Source of the DNA: a virus
Virus record (IMG/VR): IMGVR_UViG_3300042691_005220
Span: 1 to 24,254 of that record
DNA: 24,254 nt
Strand: one strand, 5' to 3'
Below are positions 1 to 7,136 of the stretch, in pieces (positions within the stretch are counted from its first letter, which is position 1; each line of letters begins with the position of its first letter). Made by a program: the position numbers and the translations under genes. The notes beneath the pieces were generated by a model. That model ran no database searches, was not told the origin of the DNA, and was given only the letters and a program-made list of their open reading frames with translations.

Positions 1-81
1 TAGCAGTGATTGTGCTACAAATACCCGTAGGGTGTTCTCCTAAATCAATTGGTCATAGCTGAACACTATTAAAAATGTTTG

Positions 82-119
82 AAAAGGTCTTTATACTCGT
101 TATAAAGGCCTTTTCTTTT
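82..119 (+). terminator. Rho-independent terminator upstream of the tail operon
   Basis: A 14-base arm at 82-95 (AAAAGGTCTTTATA) pairs with 101-114 (TATAAAGGCCTTTT) through one G-U pair, with a five-base loop. A T-rich run (TTTTCTTTT, 111-119) follows. The A-rich left foot means it could also work on the other strand. It separates an upstream unit from the tail operon. Bases 1-62 before it have short open frames ending at 43 and 62; either could be the tail of an upstream gene, but nothing in them identifies a product. Confidence 0.85.
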
Positions 120-125
120 GGACGA

Positions 126-133
126 ACTAAATA
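126..133 (+). promoter_or_regulatory. T4-late-like promoter motif (ACTAAATA) of the tail operon
   Basis: ACTAAATA lies just after the terminator at 82-119 and 55 bases before the first tail gene. It matches the T4 late promoter TATAAATA at all but two positions and recurs at six other boundaries in this window. With T4 spacing, +1 would be A139, which is also the A of an ATG that opens a 22-codon frame (139-207). No -35 element is obvious. The assignment is inference from motif and position. Confidence 0.5.
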
Positions 134-138
134 CACAC

Positions 139-207
139 ATGCAGGAAGGACCTGTATCTACAATTAATCAAGAAGGACTTGACGCTTATGGCATTCGCTA
201 CCTATGA
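139..207 (+). CDS. Possible 22-residue leader peptide
   Basis: A short frame opens with ATG at the predicted +1 of the ACTAAATA promoter and ends at TGA 205-207, overlapping the start of the first tail gene (ATG 188) in another frame. It contains the tandem phrases Gln-Glu-Gly-Pro and Gln-Glu-Gly-Leu, which come from a near-exact 13-base repeat (142-154 and 169-181); the second copy also supplies the Shine-Dalgarno GAAGGA for the gene at 188. It could be a leaderless leader peptide coupled to the operon, or chance. I would not assert that it is translated. Confidence 0.2.
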   Translation: MQEGPVSTINQEGLDAYGIRYL

Positions 208-625
208 CGACCTCAAATCTGTTGAGGCAAACATTGATGAATATGGTGTTCTAGACTGGGATCAAGAACTAACACGTTCAGAAAGCGAAATCAAGCGTGT
301 CCTCAAAGTGCGTTGGTGGGAACAATATCAACGCAATCATACTTCACTGCTGAACACACTGCCCAATTTTAATCTGCTGACAGAGTCGCAGTTCACACAG
401 GCCACTGTGTATCACAGCCTAGCCTATCACATCTGCCCCAAACTCACGCAGTTCTCAGGTGCTGAACCAGACAAGTTTCAGGTCATGATGGACTACTACT
501 CAAAACGCTTTGAACACGAAATGGATCTCATACTTCGTGAAGGTGTAGAGTATGACATCAACAATGACAGCACAGTGGCACAGGATGAGAAGGCACCCAC
601 AAAAACGCTGAGATTGACGAGATAA
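188..625 (+). CDS. Head-tail connector-like protein (first gene of tail operon)
   Basis: A 145-residue acidic protein, mostly predicted helical, without signal peptide or membrane segment. Its size and its place directly before a tail-terminator-like gene suggest a head-tail connector or adaptor, which would sit at the portal-tail interface. I see no decisive motif, so the role rests on synteny. The start is the ATG at 188, with GAAGGA at 172-177 at good spacing; the in-frame TTG at 179 lies too close to that site. The stop TAA shares its last base with the ATG of the next gene, which implies translational coupling. A conserved phage protein of unknown function is the alternative. Confidence 0.55.
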   Translation: MAFATYDDLKSVEANIDEYGVLDWDQELTRSESEIKRVLKVRWWEQYQRNHTSLLNTLPNFNLLTESQFTQATVYHSLAYHICPKLTQFSGAEPDKFQVMMDYYSKRFEHEMDLILREGVEYDINNDSTVAQDEKAPTKTLRLTR

Positions 626-1071
626 TGGCACAGAATCTACGCCAACAGATCAGTCAAGATCTAGTGAACACTCTCAAAACACTCACTGACCCTAGGCCAG
701 TGTTGGTGACCAGCGAGCCATTCAATGTGTTAGAAATTGCCATAACGCAGTTCCCTGCCATACTGATTACACCAAGACAAGAAACACGTGAAACAATCAC
801 AATGGGAATCCCGGGAGCGGGTAGGAGAATGGGCACCTTGGATTTTGAAATCCGTGCCTATGTTCGCGGCAACGAACTGGATCGCAAGCGCAATGATCTC
901 ATAGAGGCCATTGAAGAAGCACTAGATTCAGATCGTTATCGTGGGCTGGTTCAAACTGGTGTGCTAGATAGTCAAATTGTGTCAATTGACATCATAGACC
1001 GTCTACCACCATTGGCTGAAATCTCTTTGGCTCTACGTGTGAAATACAACTATGTGAGGACACTAACATGA
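625..1071 (+). CDS. Tail terminator protein (lambda gpU / HK97 gp10-neighbour type)
   Basis: A 148-residue protein whose second half has the pattern I associate with tail terminators and tail-completion proteins: G-T-L-D-F-E-I-R-A-Y-V-R-G near residues 71-83, then an R-N-D-L-I-E-A-I-E-E-A-L helix, then a strand-rich C-terminus ending in a tyrosine-bearing edge strand. Such proteins form a ring that caps the tube and joins it to the head. It overlaps the previous gene by one base and the next by four (ATGA). Its place two genes before the tail-tube genes fits. The exact family is inferred by pattern, not by search. Confidence 0.65.
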   Translation: MAQNLRQQISQDLVNTLKTLTDPRPVLVTSEPFNVLEIAITQFPAILITPRQETRETITMGIPGAGRRMGTLDFEIRAYVRGNELDRKRNDLIEAIEEALDSDRYRGLVQTGVLDSQIVSIDIIDRLPPLAEISLALRVKYNYVRTLT

Positions 1072-1262
1072 TACAGGTTTACAAGAATGGCGTTATGAGA
1101 TCTATCAACCCAAAAGATCAAACGCAATATCAAGATGCTGGCTGGTCCACATCTCAAGAACAGGCAGGAGAAGAGGTTATTCGTCTCAAGCCCCCGGTGA
1201 AGTCTAAGGCCACCGTAAGAGCCTTAGAAGAAGCCAATATCAACCAACAAGGAGACGAATAA
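1068..1262 (+). CDS. Small conserved-type tail-operon protein, unknown function
   Basis: A 64-residue protein beginning with a short strand-like segment (M-I-Q-V-Y-K-N-G) and a G-W-S motif near residues 25-27, then a charged helical tail rich in Glu, Lys and Gln. It overlaps the tail terminator gene by four bases (ATGA) and the first tail-tube gene by one base (TAATG), so it belongs to the operon and is probably translated in step with the tube. Small proteins at this place occur in many phages, but I do not recognise this one and assign no function. Confidence 0.7.
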   Translation: MIQVYKNGVMRSINPKDQTQYQDAGWSTSQEQAGEEVIRLKPPVKSKATVRALEEANINQQGDE

Positions 1263-1699
1263 TGGCCATACTAACAGGAAACAACGGGGTAGTCAAAATT
1301 GACAATGCCTCAGGCACCCCCACTGCAATCGCATCAGTGCGTAATTTTTCAATTGAGATCACTCGTGACACAATTGAAACTACCACAATGGGCAAAGATG
1401 TTCGCTCATATCTAGGTGGCTTGGCATCATTTAGTGGATCAGCAGACATCTATTTTGATGATGCCAACTACACTGGTGGCGCTTCAGTGGTTGCCGCATT
1501 GAACCCAACACTAGGTTCAGTAGGTGACGCACCACTTACCATTGAACTATTTCTAGATACCACCAGCAAGAAGTTTGCAGGTGAGTGCATCATCACAGGA
1601 TTCACAGTGAACTCCAGTATGGACGGTATGGTAGAAGCATCTATCAGCTTCCAGGGTTCAGGTGATGGCAGTGATATTGGCATAGCATACACAGCATAA
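1262..1699 (+). CDS. Major tail tube protein, copy 1
   Basis: A 145-residue beta-rich protein of the phage major tail protein type (TP901-1/Phage_tail_2-like). Features include the opening M-A-I-L-T-G-N, the core E-T-T-T-M-G-K-D-V-R, the stretch S-Y-L-G-G-L-A-S-F-S-G-S-A-D, and a C-terminal G-M-V-E-A-S-I-S-F-Q-G-S-G strand that closes the beta sandwich. Tube proteins stack as hexameric rings around the tape measure. Translation starts from a strong AAGGAGAC site. A close paralogue follows at 1710. The two share a 50-base identical tract while neighbouring codons differ at most third positions. Which copy forms the tube cannot be told from sequence. Confidence 0.85.
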   Translation: MAILTGNNGVVKIDNASGTPTAIASVRNFSIEITRDTIETTTMGKDVRSYLGGLASFSGSADIYFDDANYTGGASVVAALNPTLGSVGDAPLTIELFLDTTSKKFAGECIITGFTVNSSMDGMVEASISFQGSGDGSDIGIAYTA

Positions 1700-1709
1700 G
1701 GAGACCATC

Positions 1710-2156
1710 ATGGCTATATTAACAGGTAATGACGGTGCACTCAAAGTAAATGGCAAGAATGTTCTTAGTCTAAGAAACTTCTCCGTTGAAATAACACGTG
1801 ACACCATAGAAACAACCACAATGGGCAAAGATGTTCGCTCATATCTAGGTGGCTTGGCATCATTCAGTGGATCAGCTGATTTCTATTTTGATCCAGACAC
1901 TGCCACAGATGGATTTGATGCGGCTGAAACCACATTCAATCCCACAACAGGCTCAGTGGGTGATGCCATAGTATCAGTGGTAGCCTACCTAAAGTCAGAT
2001 GCCAGCAATGACATCGCTTTTGCAGGCAACTGCATACTGACAGGTTATACCGTGAACAGCACAATGGATGGTATGGTTGAAGGCAGCCTATCATTCCAAG
2101 GTAGTGGTGATGGCAGTGATCTTGGTGTTGCATTCACAACCACAGGCAATGTCTAA
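1710..2156 (+). CDS. Major tail tube protein, copy 2 (tandem paralogue)
   Basis: A 148-residue paralogue of the gene at 1262, with the same opening M-A-I-L-T-G-N, the same E-T-T-T-M-G-K-D-V-R core and the same C-terminal strand (G-M-V-E-G-S-L-S-F-Q-G-S-G). It differs mainly in the loop around residues 60-75 (D-P-D-T-A-T-D-G-F-D) and ends in a threonine-rich tail. The AAGGAG of its ribosome site overlaps the stop of copy 1. Two full-length, intact copies suggest either a mixed tube, or one copy specialised for a tube end or for decoration. The role split is unknown. Confidence 0.85.
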   Translation: MAILTGNDGALKVNGKNVLSLRNFSVEITRDTIETTTMGKDVRSYLGGLASFSGSADFYFDPDTATDGFDAAETTFNPTTGSVGDAIVSVVAYLKSDASNDIAFAGNCILTGYTVNSTMDGMVEGSLSFQGSGDGSDLGVAFTTTGNV

Positions 2157-2159
2157 TTA

Positions 2160-2450
2160 ATGGCCAATATAAGCATTACGGGCATAGACAAGGACATGGC
2201 CATGTTGAGCCGTGAACTTGAACGTGGCCTACAGCAGTTGGCTGAACAGGTCAAACAGCTGGCACAGGCCAATACACCTATTAAAACGGGTCGTGCTCGT
2301 GGTGCTTGGACCAAGAAGACTAGCAAACAAGATTTTGAAGTAAGCAATAGGGTTCCTTATATTCAACGACTAGAGGCTGGAGCGAGCCGTCAGGCGCCAA
2401 AGGGCATCATAGGACCAACTCTCGCACAAATAAAAGGAAAAACCAAATGA
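2160..2450 (+). CDS. HK97 gp10-like tail completion / neck protein
   Basis: A 96-residue protein with the typical motif order of the HK97-gp10/minor tail Z group: a long N-terminal helix, N-T-P-I-K-T-G-R-A-R-G-A-W near residues 38-50, then V-S-N-R-V-P-Y-I-Q-R-L-E-A-G at 61-74, then S-R-Q-A-P-K-G-I-I-G. Family members act at the head-tail joint or in tail completion. Its place after the tube genes is unusual; it normally precedes the terminator. The Shine-Dalgarno is weak, so coupling to the gene ending three bases upstream is likely. It overlaps the next gene by four bases (ATGA). Confidence 0.8.
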   Translation: MANISITGIDKDMAMLSRELERGLQQLAEQVKQLAQANTPIKTGRARGAWTKKTSKQDFEVSNRVPYIQRLEAGASRQAPKGIIGPTLAQIKGKTK

Positions 2451-2797
2451 GTAAAGTATTAGACAAAGCAACAAGTCATTTCAGAACACGGATTTCAGGT
2501 GAAATGAAACGGGTTCATGTTCCAGAATGGGAATGTGATATCTATTTCAAACCCACTCTGACATTGAGAGAACAAGGCAAGCTCATAGAGTTAGCCAGCC
2601 AAGGCAAACAAGTAGAAGCTCTCGTAGAGAGTCTTGTTGTAAAGGCCCGCAATCAAGACGGAACCAAAATGTTCACAATGCCAGACAAGATGATCCTGCT
2701 CAATGAAGTAGATCCAGCCGTGATCATTCGTGTGGTAGGTGAAATCAATGAAGCCAATGGTGAAGAAGCGGACTTGGAGCAAGTGGAAAAAAACTAA
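2447..2797 (+). CDS. Tail assembly chaperone, short form (lambda gpG-like)
   Basis: A 116-residue protein between the tube genes and the tape measure, the usual place of the lambda gpG chaperone that coats the tape measure during tail assembly. It has a short strand region (W-E-C-D-I-Y-F-K-P near residues 28-36), a central helical section and an acidic C-terminus. The last codons before the stop form a slippery heptamer A-AAA-AAC (2788-2794) in the correct phase, followed by a hairpin. A fraction of ribosomes should therefore shift to -1 and make the longer form described at 2794-2964. The long form would be 172 residues. Confidence 0.85.
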   Translation: MSKVLDKATSHFRTRISGEMKRVHVPEWECDIYFKPTLTLREQGKLIELASQGKQVEALVESLVVKARNQDGTKMFTMPDKMILLNEVDPAVIIRVVGEINEANGEEADLEQVEKN

Positions 2798-2850
2798 TAG
2801 GAGATCCAGACCTAATGTTTGCCTGCCGTTTGGGCAAAGACCTGGGTCTC
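2788..2850 (+). promoter_or_regulatory. Programmed -1 ribosomal frameshift signal
   Basis: The heptamer A AAA AAC occupies 2788-2794 in X-XXY-YYZ phase relative to the upstream gene. A six-base spacer (2795-2800, containing the zero-frame stop) separates it from a hairpin in which 2801-2808 (GAGATCCA) pairs with 2843-2850 (TGGGTCTC, one G-U). An inner stem TTTGCC/GGCAAA (2818-2823 with 2833-2838) sits inside the loop. Slippery site, 6-base spacer and stem match classical -1 frameshift cassettes. The -1 frame then stays open to 2964, where its stop overlaps the tape measure ATG. Confidence 0.85.
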
Positions 2851-2964
2851 ACGTTAGAACAGGTATTTGATATGACCACTATAGAATTTCAGACTTGGGC
2901 TGCTTTCTATAGTTGGGAAAACAAAGAAGTCAAGAAAGCACAACAGAAATCAAGGAGCAGGTAA
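2794..2964 (+). CDS. Frameshift extension of the tail assembly chaperone (lambda gpT-like part of gpGT)
   Basis: Read in the -1 frame after the slippery heptamer, codons 2794-2961 give 56 residues beginning L-I-G-D-P-D-L-M-F and containing L-G-L-T-L-E-Q-V-F-D-M and W-A-A-F-Y-S-W, a pattern typical of lambda gpT-like domains, which bind the tube protein. The stop TAA ends at 2964 and shares that base with the tape measure ATG, the same TAATG arrangement seen at other junctions in the operon. It has no good start of its own, so it is expected only as the C-terminal part of a 172-residue fusion. Confidence 0.85.
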   Translation, partial: LIGDPDLMFACRLGKDLGLTLEQVFDMTTIEFQTWAAFYSWENKEVKKAQQKSRSR

Positions 2965-5408
2965 TGGCTGAAATCAAGATCACGGCGGACACCAGTCAAG
3001 CAGAACGCAAGATCAATGACCTAGAGTCAGCACTCAAAGACTTGAACAAGGTGAGTGGTCTGGTTGGCGGCGCATTGGCTGGTATCACTGCCGCAGGTGT
3101 TGGTTTGGCAGTGAGTTTCAAAGCAGTGACAGATCAGATTGGCGATCTTGCTGATCTTGGCAAAGCCCTAGGCGTGTCCGCACAGCAGTTGACATATCTA
3201 CAGCAGTCAGCACAGTTGGCAGGCATAGGAGCAGATGAACTCAATGCGGCTCTGTTTAGACTGCGTGGCAACATAGGTGATGCATTGGTCAAAGGCACGG
3301 GTCCTGCCAATGACGCTCTAAAGAGATTGAATCTCAATGTGCGTGAACTATCAACATTACCTGCTGATCAGCAGATAGCCAAGATCACACAAGGCCTGCA
3401 AGGCATACCAAACCCAGCAGAACGAGCAGCATTGGCCATTGATCTATTGGGCAAGCAAGGACCAAGACTGCTGGAAGTGGCTGAAAACGCCAAGCGTATT
3501 GCTGAAGAAGCTGAGAAGATGGGCATTGCACTCAGTGATGTTGACGTTAGAAATTTTCAACTGGCTGGTGATGCACTAGATGAATTGAGTTTCATTGCCA
3601 AAGGTGCGTTAAAAACTGCCTTGGCTGAACTGGCACCCTACATCATTGCCATCGCACAAGAACTTAAACAATCAGCCTTAGAAGGTGGCGGCATTGGCAA
3701 TGTGATACGTGAAAAGGTCATACCCGCAATCAAACTGGCCGCTCAGGCTATGGCCGTATTGGCCACCTTCTTTGTGGCAACAAAAATCACAGCAGGGGTG
3801 ATTGCTGCCACAGCCGCCATGCTCAAGATGTATCAGGCTATCAAGATAGCAACCACAGCCGCAGGTGTGTTGAATGCTGTGTTGGGCAAGAATCCGTTAT
3901 TAAAGATCGCAGGTGCAGTGGCTGGACTTGTTGGTGCGGCAGTTGTGGTAGATCAGATTGGCAGTGCATTTGATGACCTTGACAAAAAAGCCGCAGACAT
4001 CGCAGCCAACACACGGGCCAATTTGATCAAAGAAGCTGAACTGCGTAATAACCTGCCACCTGAAGTGGCGCGACTAAATCAAGAACAAGAAAAGGCACTC
4101 AAGGCTCTTGATGACACTCTAATCAAACTGCAACAGAACACACGCTATCAAAGCGATATCTTGAAGTTTGGCAAAGATGAAGCAGACATCCGTAAGTTGA
4201 TTGCAGAAGAAGCAGAGAAACTAAAGAAAGTCAATCTCACAATGACTCCAATTCAAGAACAGAGTCTAAGACTAGAACTTGAAAAAGAGCAGGGTCTCAA
4301 ACGTCAGAATGAATTGTTTAACAAGCAAAAATCACTAGTTGAAGGTATTATACAAAGCCAAACTGATTCTACTACCAAGATGTTCCGTGATCTAGAAAAT
4401 GTTCGCAGAGCAGGTAGAGGAGAGACACCATTACCAGAAGTTGAAATAAACAATCAAGGTGATCTACAGGCCAATGCAGGTCGTGCAGAACAAATACAAC
4501 TACAGAACATCAACAAGTTCATACAGAATGAGCGTGCCAAATATGATGATGTGTTCAAGTTGGATCTAGAATACAGCCGTAAGGTTGAAGAGATCAACAA
4601 GATTGCCATATTGGCACGTGAAACAGGCAATGCTGAATTGATTGCACAAGCAGAGGCTCTACAGGGCACCCTGCTGTCATTAGAACAAGACTATCAGGAT
4701 CAAAGAATTGCCATTGCTGAAGCCGCTGCCAAGAAGATGGAAGACCGTGAGCTCAAGAGGATTCAAACCGTGCTGATGGCCAACCAATCAGGCATTGCAC
4801 AGGCTCTAAGCGCAGAAGATTCTGCCATGTTGCAGAAGATTGGACAACAAGAACGTCAAAAGGCCATTGTGGCAGAACGCATTGCCTTTGAAAAGAAATC
4901 AGATCTAGAGAAAGCACAATTTGGTATTGATCAAGCTGCCAATATGTTTGCGGCTCTAGGCAAAGAAAACAAAAAGGCCTTTGAAGCCAGCAAGGCTCTA
5001 AACATTGCTTCAGCCATCATGAACACCTATCAGGCTGCTACCAAAGCGTTAGCAACATATCCATTCCCCTTTGGTCTAATTGCTGCCGCTGGTGCCATTG
5101 CCGCTGGTATGGCGCAGGTCAGCGTGATACGTTCACAACAATACTCAGGCAGAGCACTGGGCGGACCAGTTATGGGTGGCACACCTTACCTAGTTGGTGA
5201 AAGTGGTCCAGAATTGTTCACTCCCAACACCACTGGTTCAATAACTAGAAATAGTGACCTAGGTGGCAAAGAACCAGTCAATGTCAACTTTACCATTGTG
5301 GCCAATGACACACAGGGCTTTGATCAATTGTTGTCAAGTCGCAAGGGTGTAATACAACAGATAATATCAGATGCCATGCTGGAGCGTGGTCAAAGGAGCA
5401 TGATGTAA
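2964..5408 (+). CDS. Tape measure protein
   Basis: An 814-residue protein that sets tail length and is threaded inside the tube. The start is the ATG at 2964, which overlaps the stop of the frameshifted chaperone and has AAGGAG at 2952-2957; an in-frame non-ATG start upstream would run through the chaperone extension and is unlikely. An N-terminal coiled region leads into a Gly/Ala-rich hydrophobic segment (about 30-52). A large hydrophobic region follows (about 257-333), then long charged coiled coil. Near 731-760 is the tape-measure C-terminal signature G-G-P-V...P-Y-L-V-G-E-S-G-P-E-L-F-T-P. No lysozyme or peptidase motif is evident. At about 0.15 nm per residue it would give a tail of roughly 120 nm (inference). 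Confidence 0.93.
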   Translation: MAEIKITADTSQAERKINDLESALKDLNKVSGLVGGALAGITAAGVGLAVSFKAVTDQIGDLADLGKALGVSAQQLTYLQQSAQLAGIGADELNAALFRLRGNIGDALVKGTGPANDALKRLNLNVRELSTLPADQQIAKITQGLQGIPNPAERAALAIDLLGKQGPRLLEVAENAKRIAEEAEKMGIALSDVDVRNFQLAGDALDELSFIAKGALKTALAELAPYIIAIAQELKQSALEGGGIGNVIREKVIPAIKLAAQAMAVLATFFVATKITAGVIAATAAMLKMYQAIKIATTAAGVLNAVLGKNPLLKIAGAVAGLVGAAVVVDQIGSAFDDLDKKAADIAANTRANLIKEAELRNNLPPEVARLNQEQEKALKALDDTLIKLQQNTRYQSDILKFGKDEADIRKLIAEEAEKLKKVNLTMTPIQEQSLRLELEKEQGLKRQNELFNKQKSLVEGIIQSQTDSTTKMFRDLENVRRAGRGETPLPEVEINNQGDLQANAGRAEQIQLQNINKFIQNERAKYDDVFKLDLEYSRKVEEINKIAILARETGNAELIAQAEALQGTLLSLEQDYQDQRIAIAEAAAKKMEDRELKRIQTVLMANQSGIAQALSAEDSAMLQKIGQQERQKAIVAERIAFEKKSDLEKAQFGIDQAANMFAALGKENKKAFEASKALNIASAIMNTYQAATKALATYPFPFGLIAAAGAIAAGMAQVSVIRSQQYSGRALGGPVMGGTPYLVGESGPELFTPNTTGSITRNSDLGGKEPVNVNFTIVANDTQGFDQLLSSRKGVIQQIISDAMLERGQRSMM

Positions 5409-6046
5409 TGCCAGATCTAGCAACCAATTTTCCCACATCACCAGAAATACAAAGCGTCACGTTCAAGGTGAACACACCTAGCCAGATATCAGAATCATTC
5501 TCAGGCAAGATACGCCGTGTAGGCTTTGGCATTAGTTATTATAGTTTCAGCATCAAGTATGGCAACCTTACACCCCTGCAGGCAGGATCAATCACAGGCT
5601 ATCTCAGTCAAGCACTGGGTCAGCAGTTTTCATTCAACATAGTGCTGCCAAAGATATCCTTTACCAAGATCACAGCGGCATCAGCAGGTGGCGCACAAAC
5701 CACCAACACCGTGAACACATCAGGCACAGCCGCAAGAGGCTCCACTTCAGTGACATTGACCAATTGTGGTGCCAACAAGAATGTTTTGGCAGCAGGAGAC
5801 TTCTTCAAGTTCAACAATCATTCCAAGGTCTATATGTGTGTATCACCTTGCACTGCCAATAGTAGTGGAGTGGCCACACTGTTCTTTTCGTGTCCTACAG
5901 TGACTTCAGTGCCATCCTCAACCATTGTGACAATAACCAATGTGCCTTTTCAGGCCATACTGGCAGAACCAGAACAGCTGTTTGACACAGGTTTTGGTGG
6001 CATCACCACATTGACTATTGAAATGCGTGAAGTATGGGGTAATTGA
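5408..6046 (+). CDS. Distal/minor tail protein (Dit or lambda gpM-position)
   Basis: A 212-residue beta-rich protein directly after the tape measure, where distal tail (Dit) or gpM-like proteins sit. The N-terminal part (S-G-K-I-R-R-V-G-F-G-I, Y-Y-S-F-S-I-K-Y) resembles the strand pattern of Dit-like hubs. A Ser/Thr/Ala-rich segment at about residues 92-120 looks like an inserted loop or small beta domain. The C-terminus returns to strands (T-G-F-G-G-I-T-T-L-T-I-E-M-R-E-V-W). It overlaps the tape measure by one base. It probably forms the ring joining tube and tip; the exact family is uncertain. Confidence 0.65.
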   Translation: MPDLATNFPTSPEIQSVTFKVNTPSQISESFSGKIRRVGFGISYYSFSIKYGNLTPLQAGSITGYLSQALGQQFSFNIVLPKISFTKITAASAGGAQTTNTVNTSGTAARGSTSVTLTNCGANKNVLAAGDFFKFNNHSKVYMCVSPCTANSSGVATLFFSCPTVTSVPSSTIVTITNVPFQAILAEPEQLFDTGFGGITTLTIEMREVWGN

Positions 6047-6669
6047 TGAAAGATTTTTCAACCACAGCCAACAAAGACGAATACTATCGCGATCATACCA
6101 TAAGTGTAGACTGCGTTGAACTGCATCTCAAAACTGCCGCAGGTGCCAACATACCTGTGTATCTCAACTCAGGTGGTTTTGATCTAGCATTTGACTCAGG
6201 CACTGCTCCCACAGCAGGTGTCAACACCTATACTGCACAGGGTGACTTCATTGGCTTTAGTCCGCTGACAGAAGATTTTGATGTCAAGGTGGGCAAGTTC
6301 TCAATATACCTCAGTGGCATTGGCAACGGCTATGTGAGTTATCTAATCAACAATGAAATTGAAGGCAAGCGTGTGTGTGTCTACAAGGCCTTTCTTAATT
6401 TTGGCGCAAGTGGCACAGGACCATTAGATTTGGTTGCTGCCCCTATCTTAATGTTTGACGGTATTATCTACAACTATGCAGTGGTTGAAACTGCCAACTC
6501 CTGTCAGATCACCATAGACTGCTCCAGTCTATTCGCGGATTTTGAACGCACCAATGGACGCAAGACCAACAACTGGTCAAACTGGTTGTTTCAAGGACAA
6601 AAGGCAGATGACTGCTTTGTTAAGAGTGGTTTTGTGGGACAGACAGAATACAAATGGGGAAGAATTTAA
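6046..6669 (+). CDS. Minor tail protein, lambda gpL-position
   Basis: A 207-residue beta-rich protein. The ATG at 6046 shares its A with the TGA of the previous gene (TGATG), like other junctions here; a TTG three bases upstream is less likely. The first part has strands typical of tail hub proteins (L-H-L-K-T, F-D-V-K-V-G-K-F-S-I-Y-L-S-G-I-G). The C-terminus F-E-R-T-N-G-R-K-T-N with a later D-D-C-F and W-G-R resembles conserved C-termini of phage tail-hub families (lambda L and DUF2163-like), which connect the distal ring to J. Several cysteines (D-C-V-E, R-V-C-V, S-C-Q, D-C-S, D-C-F) recall the metal-binding lambda gpL, but this is a weak analogy. Confidence 0.6.
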   Translation: MKDFSTTANKDEYYRDHTISVDCVELHLKTAAGANIPVYLNSGGFDLAFDSGTAPTAGVNTYTAQGDFIGFSPLTEDFDVKVGKFSIYLSGIGNGYVSYLINNEIEGKRVCVYKAFLNFGASGTGPLDLVAAPILMFDGIIYNYAVVETANSCQITIDCSSLFADFERTNGRKTNNWSNWLFQGQKADDCFVKSGFVGQTEYKWGRI

Positions 6670-7136
6670 TGATAGTTCGTAAAATGCAACCCAGCGAGTT
6701 TGATGCCACCATTATATGTTTTCAATACTACAGAGATGAAGCCATTGAAAGTCTGCCTCGCATTGCAGAAGAGTATGATGAAAACTCAGTAATCAACACA
6801 ATCAAACGCTATGCAGTCAATTATGATCACTGCTGGTTCAATGCCTACGAAGGCACCAGAGTGGTAGGATTCATTGCAGGCTACGCTTCAGAATGCCCTT
6901 GGAACAAAGACATTATTGATAGCAATATTGCTTTTATCTATCTGTTGGACACGCACAAGAACATGGATAACTTTCGCCAACTCTTAAACAAGTTCAAAGA
7001 GTGGTCAATAACTATAGGTGCCCGTGCAATGACAGCAGGCGATATTGGTATCAATCCAGAAAGAACACAACGACTGTTTGAACATTTTGAATTTACTCCA
7101 GGTGTTTGGATGAACAAGGAACTAAGCCATGAGTAA
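6669..7136 (+). CDS. GNAT-fold acetyltransferase-like protein inside the tail operon
   Basis: A 155-residue protein with GNAT topology. It opens with M-I-V-R-K-M. A strand R-V-V-G-F-I-A-G-Y-A (about 64-73) matches beta4, and S-N-I-A-F-I-Y-L-L-D (about 85-94) the strand before the acetyl-CoA loop. A helix with R-Q-L-L-N-K-F-K-E-W follows, and the C-terminus has F-E-H-F-E-F-T-P-G. The usual Q/R-x-x-G-x-A loop is not obvious, so CoA binding is unproven. ATG 6669 overlaps the previous stop by one base and has GGGGAAG at 6656-6662. It sits where lambda has the tip peptidase gpK. Substrate unknown; it may modify a tail or host protein. Confidence 0.65.
   Translation: MIVRKMQPSEFDATIICFQYYRDEAIESLPRIAEEYDENSVINTIKRYAVNYDHCWFNAYEGTRVVGFIAGYASECPWNKDIIDSNIAFIYLLDTHKNMDNFRQLLNKFKEWSITIGARAMTAGDIGINPERTQRLFEHFEFTPGVWMNKELSHE

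Noticed and set aside
179-187. TTG start for the first tail gene
   Set aside because: The ribosome site GAAGGA ends one base before this TTG; ATG 188 has proper spacing.
2913-2963. Upstream non-ATG start for the tape measure
   Set aside because: It would overlap the frameshift extension by 52 bases. ATG 2964 has an AAGGAG site and the same TAATG junction as other genes in the operon.
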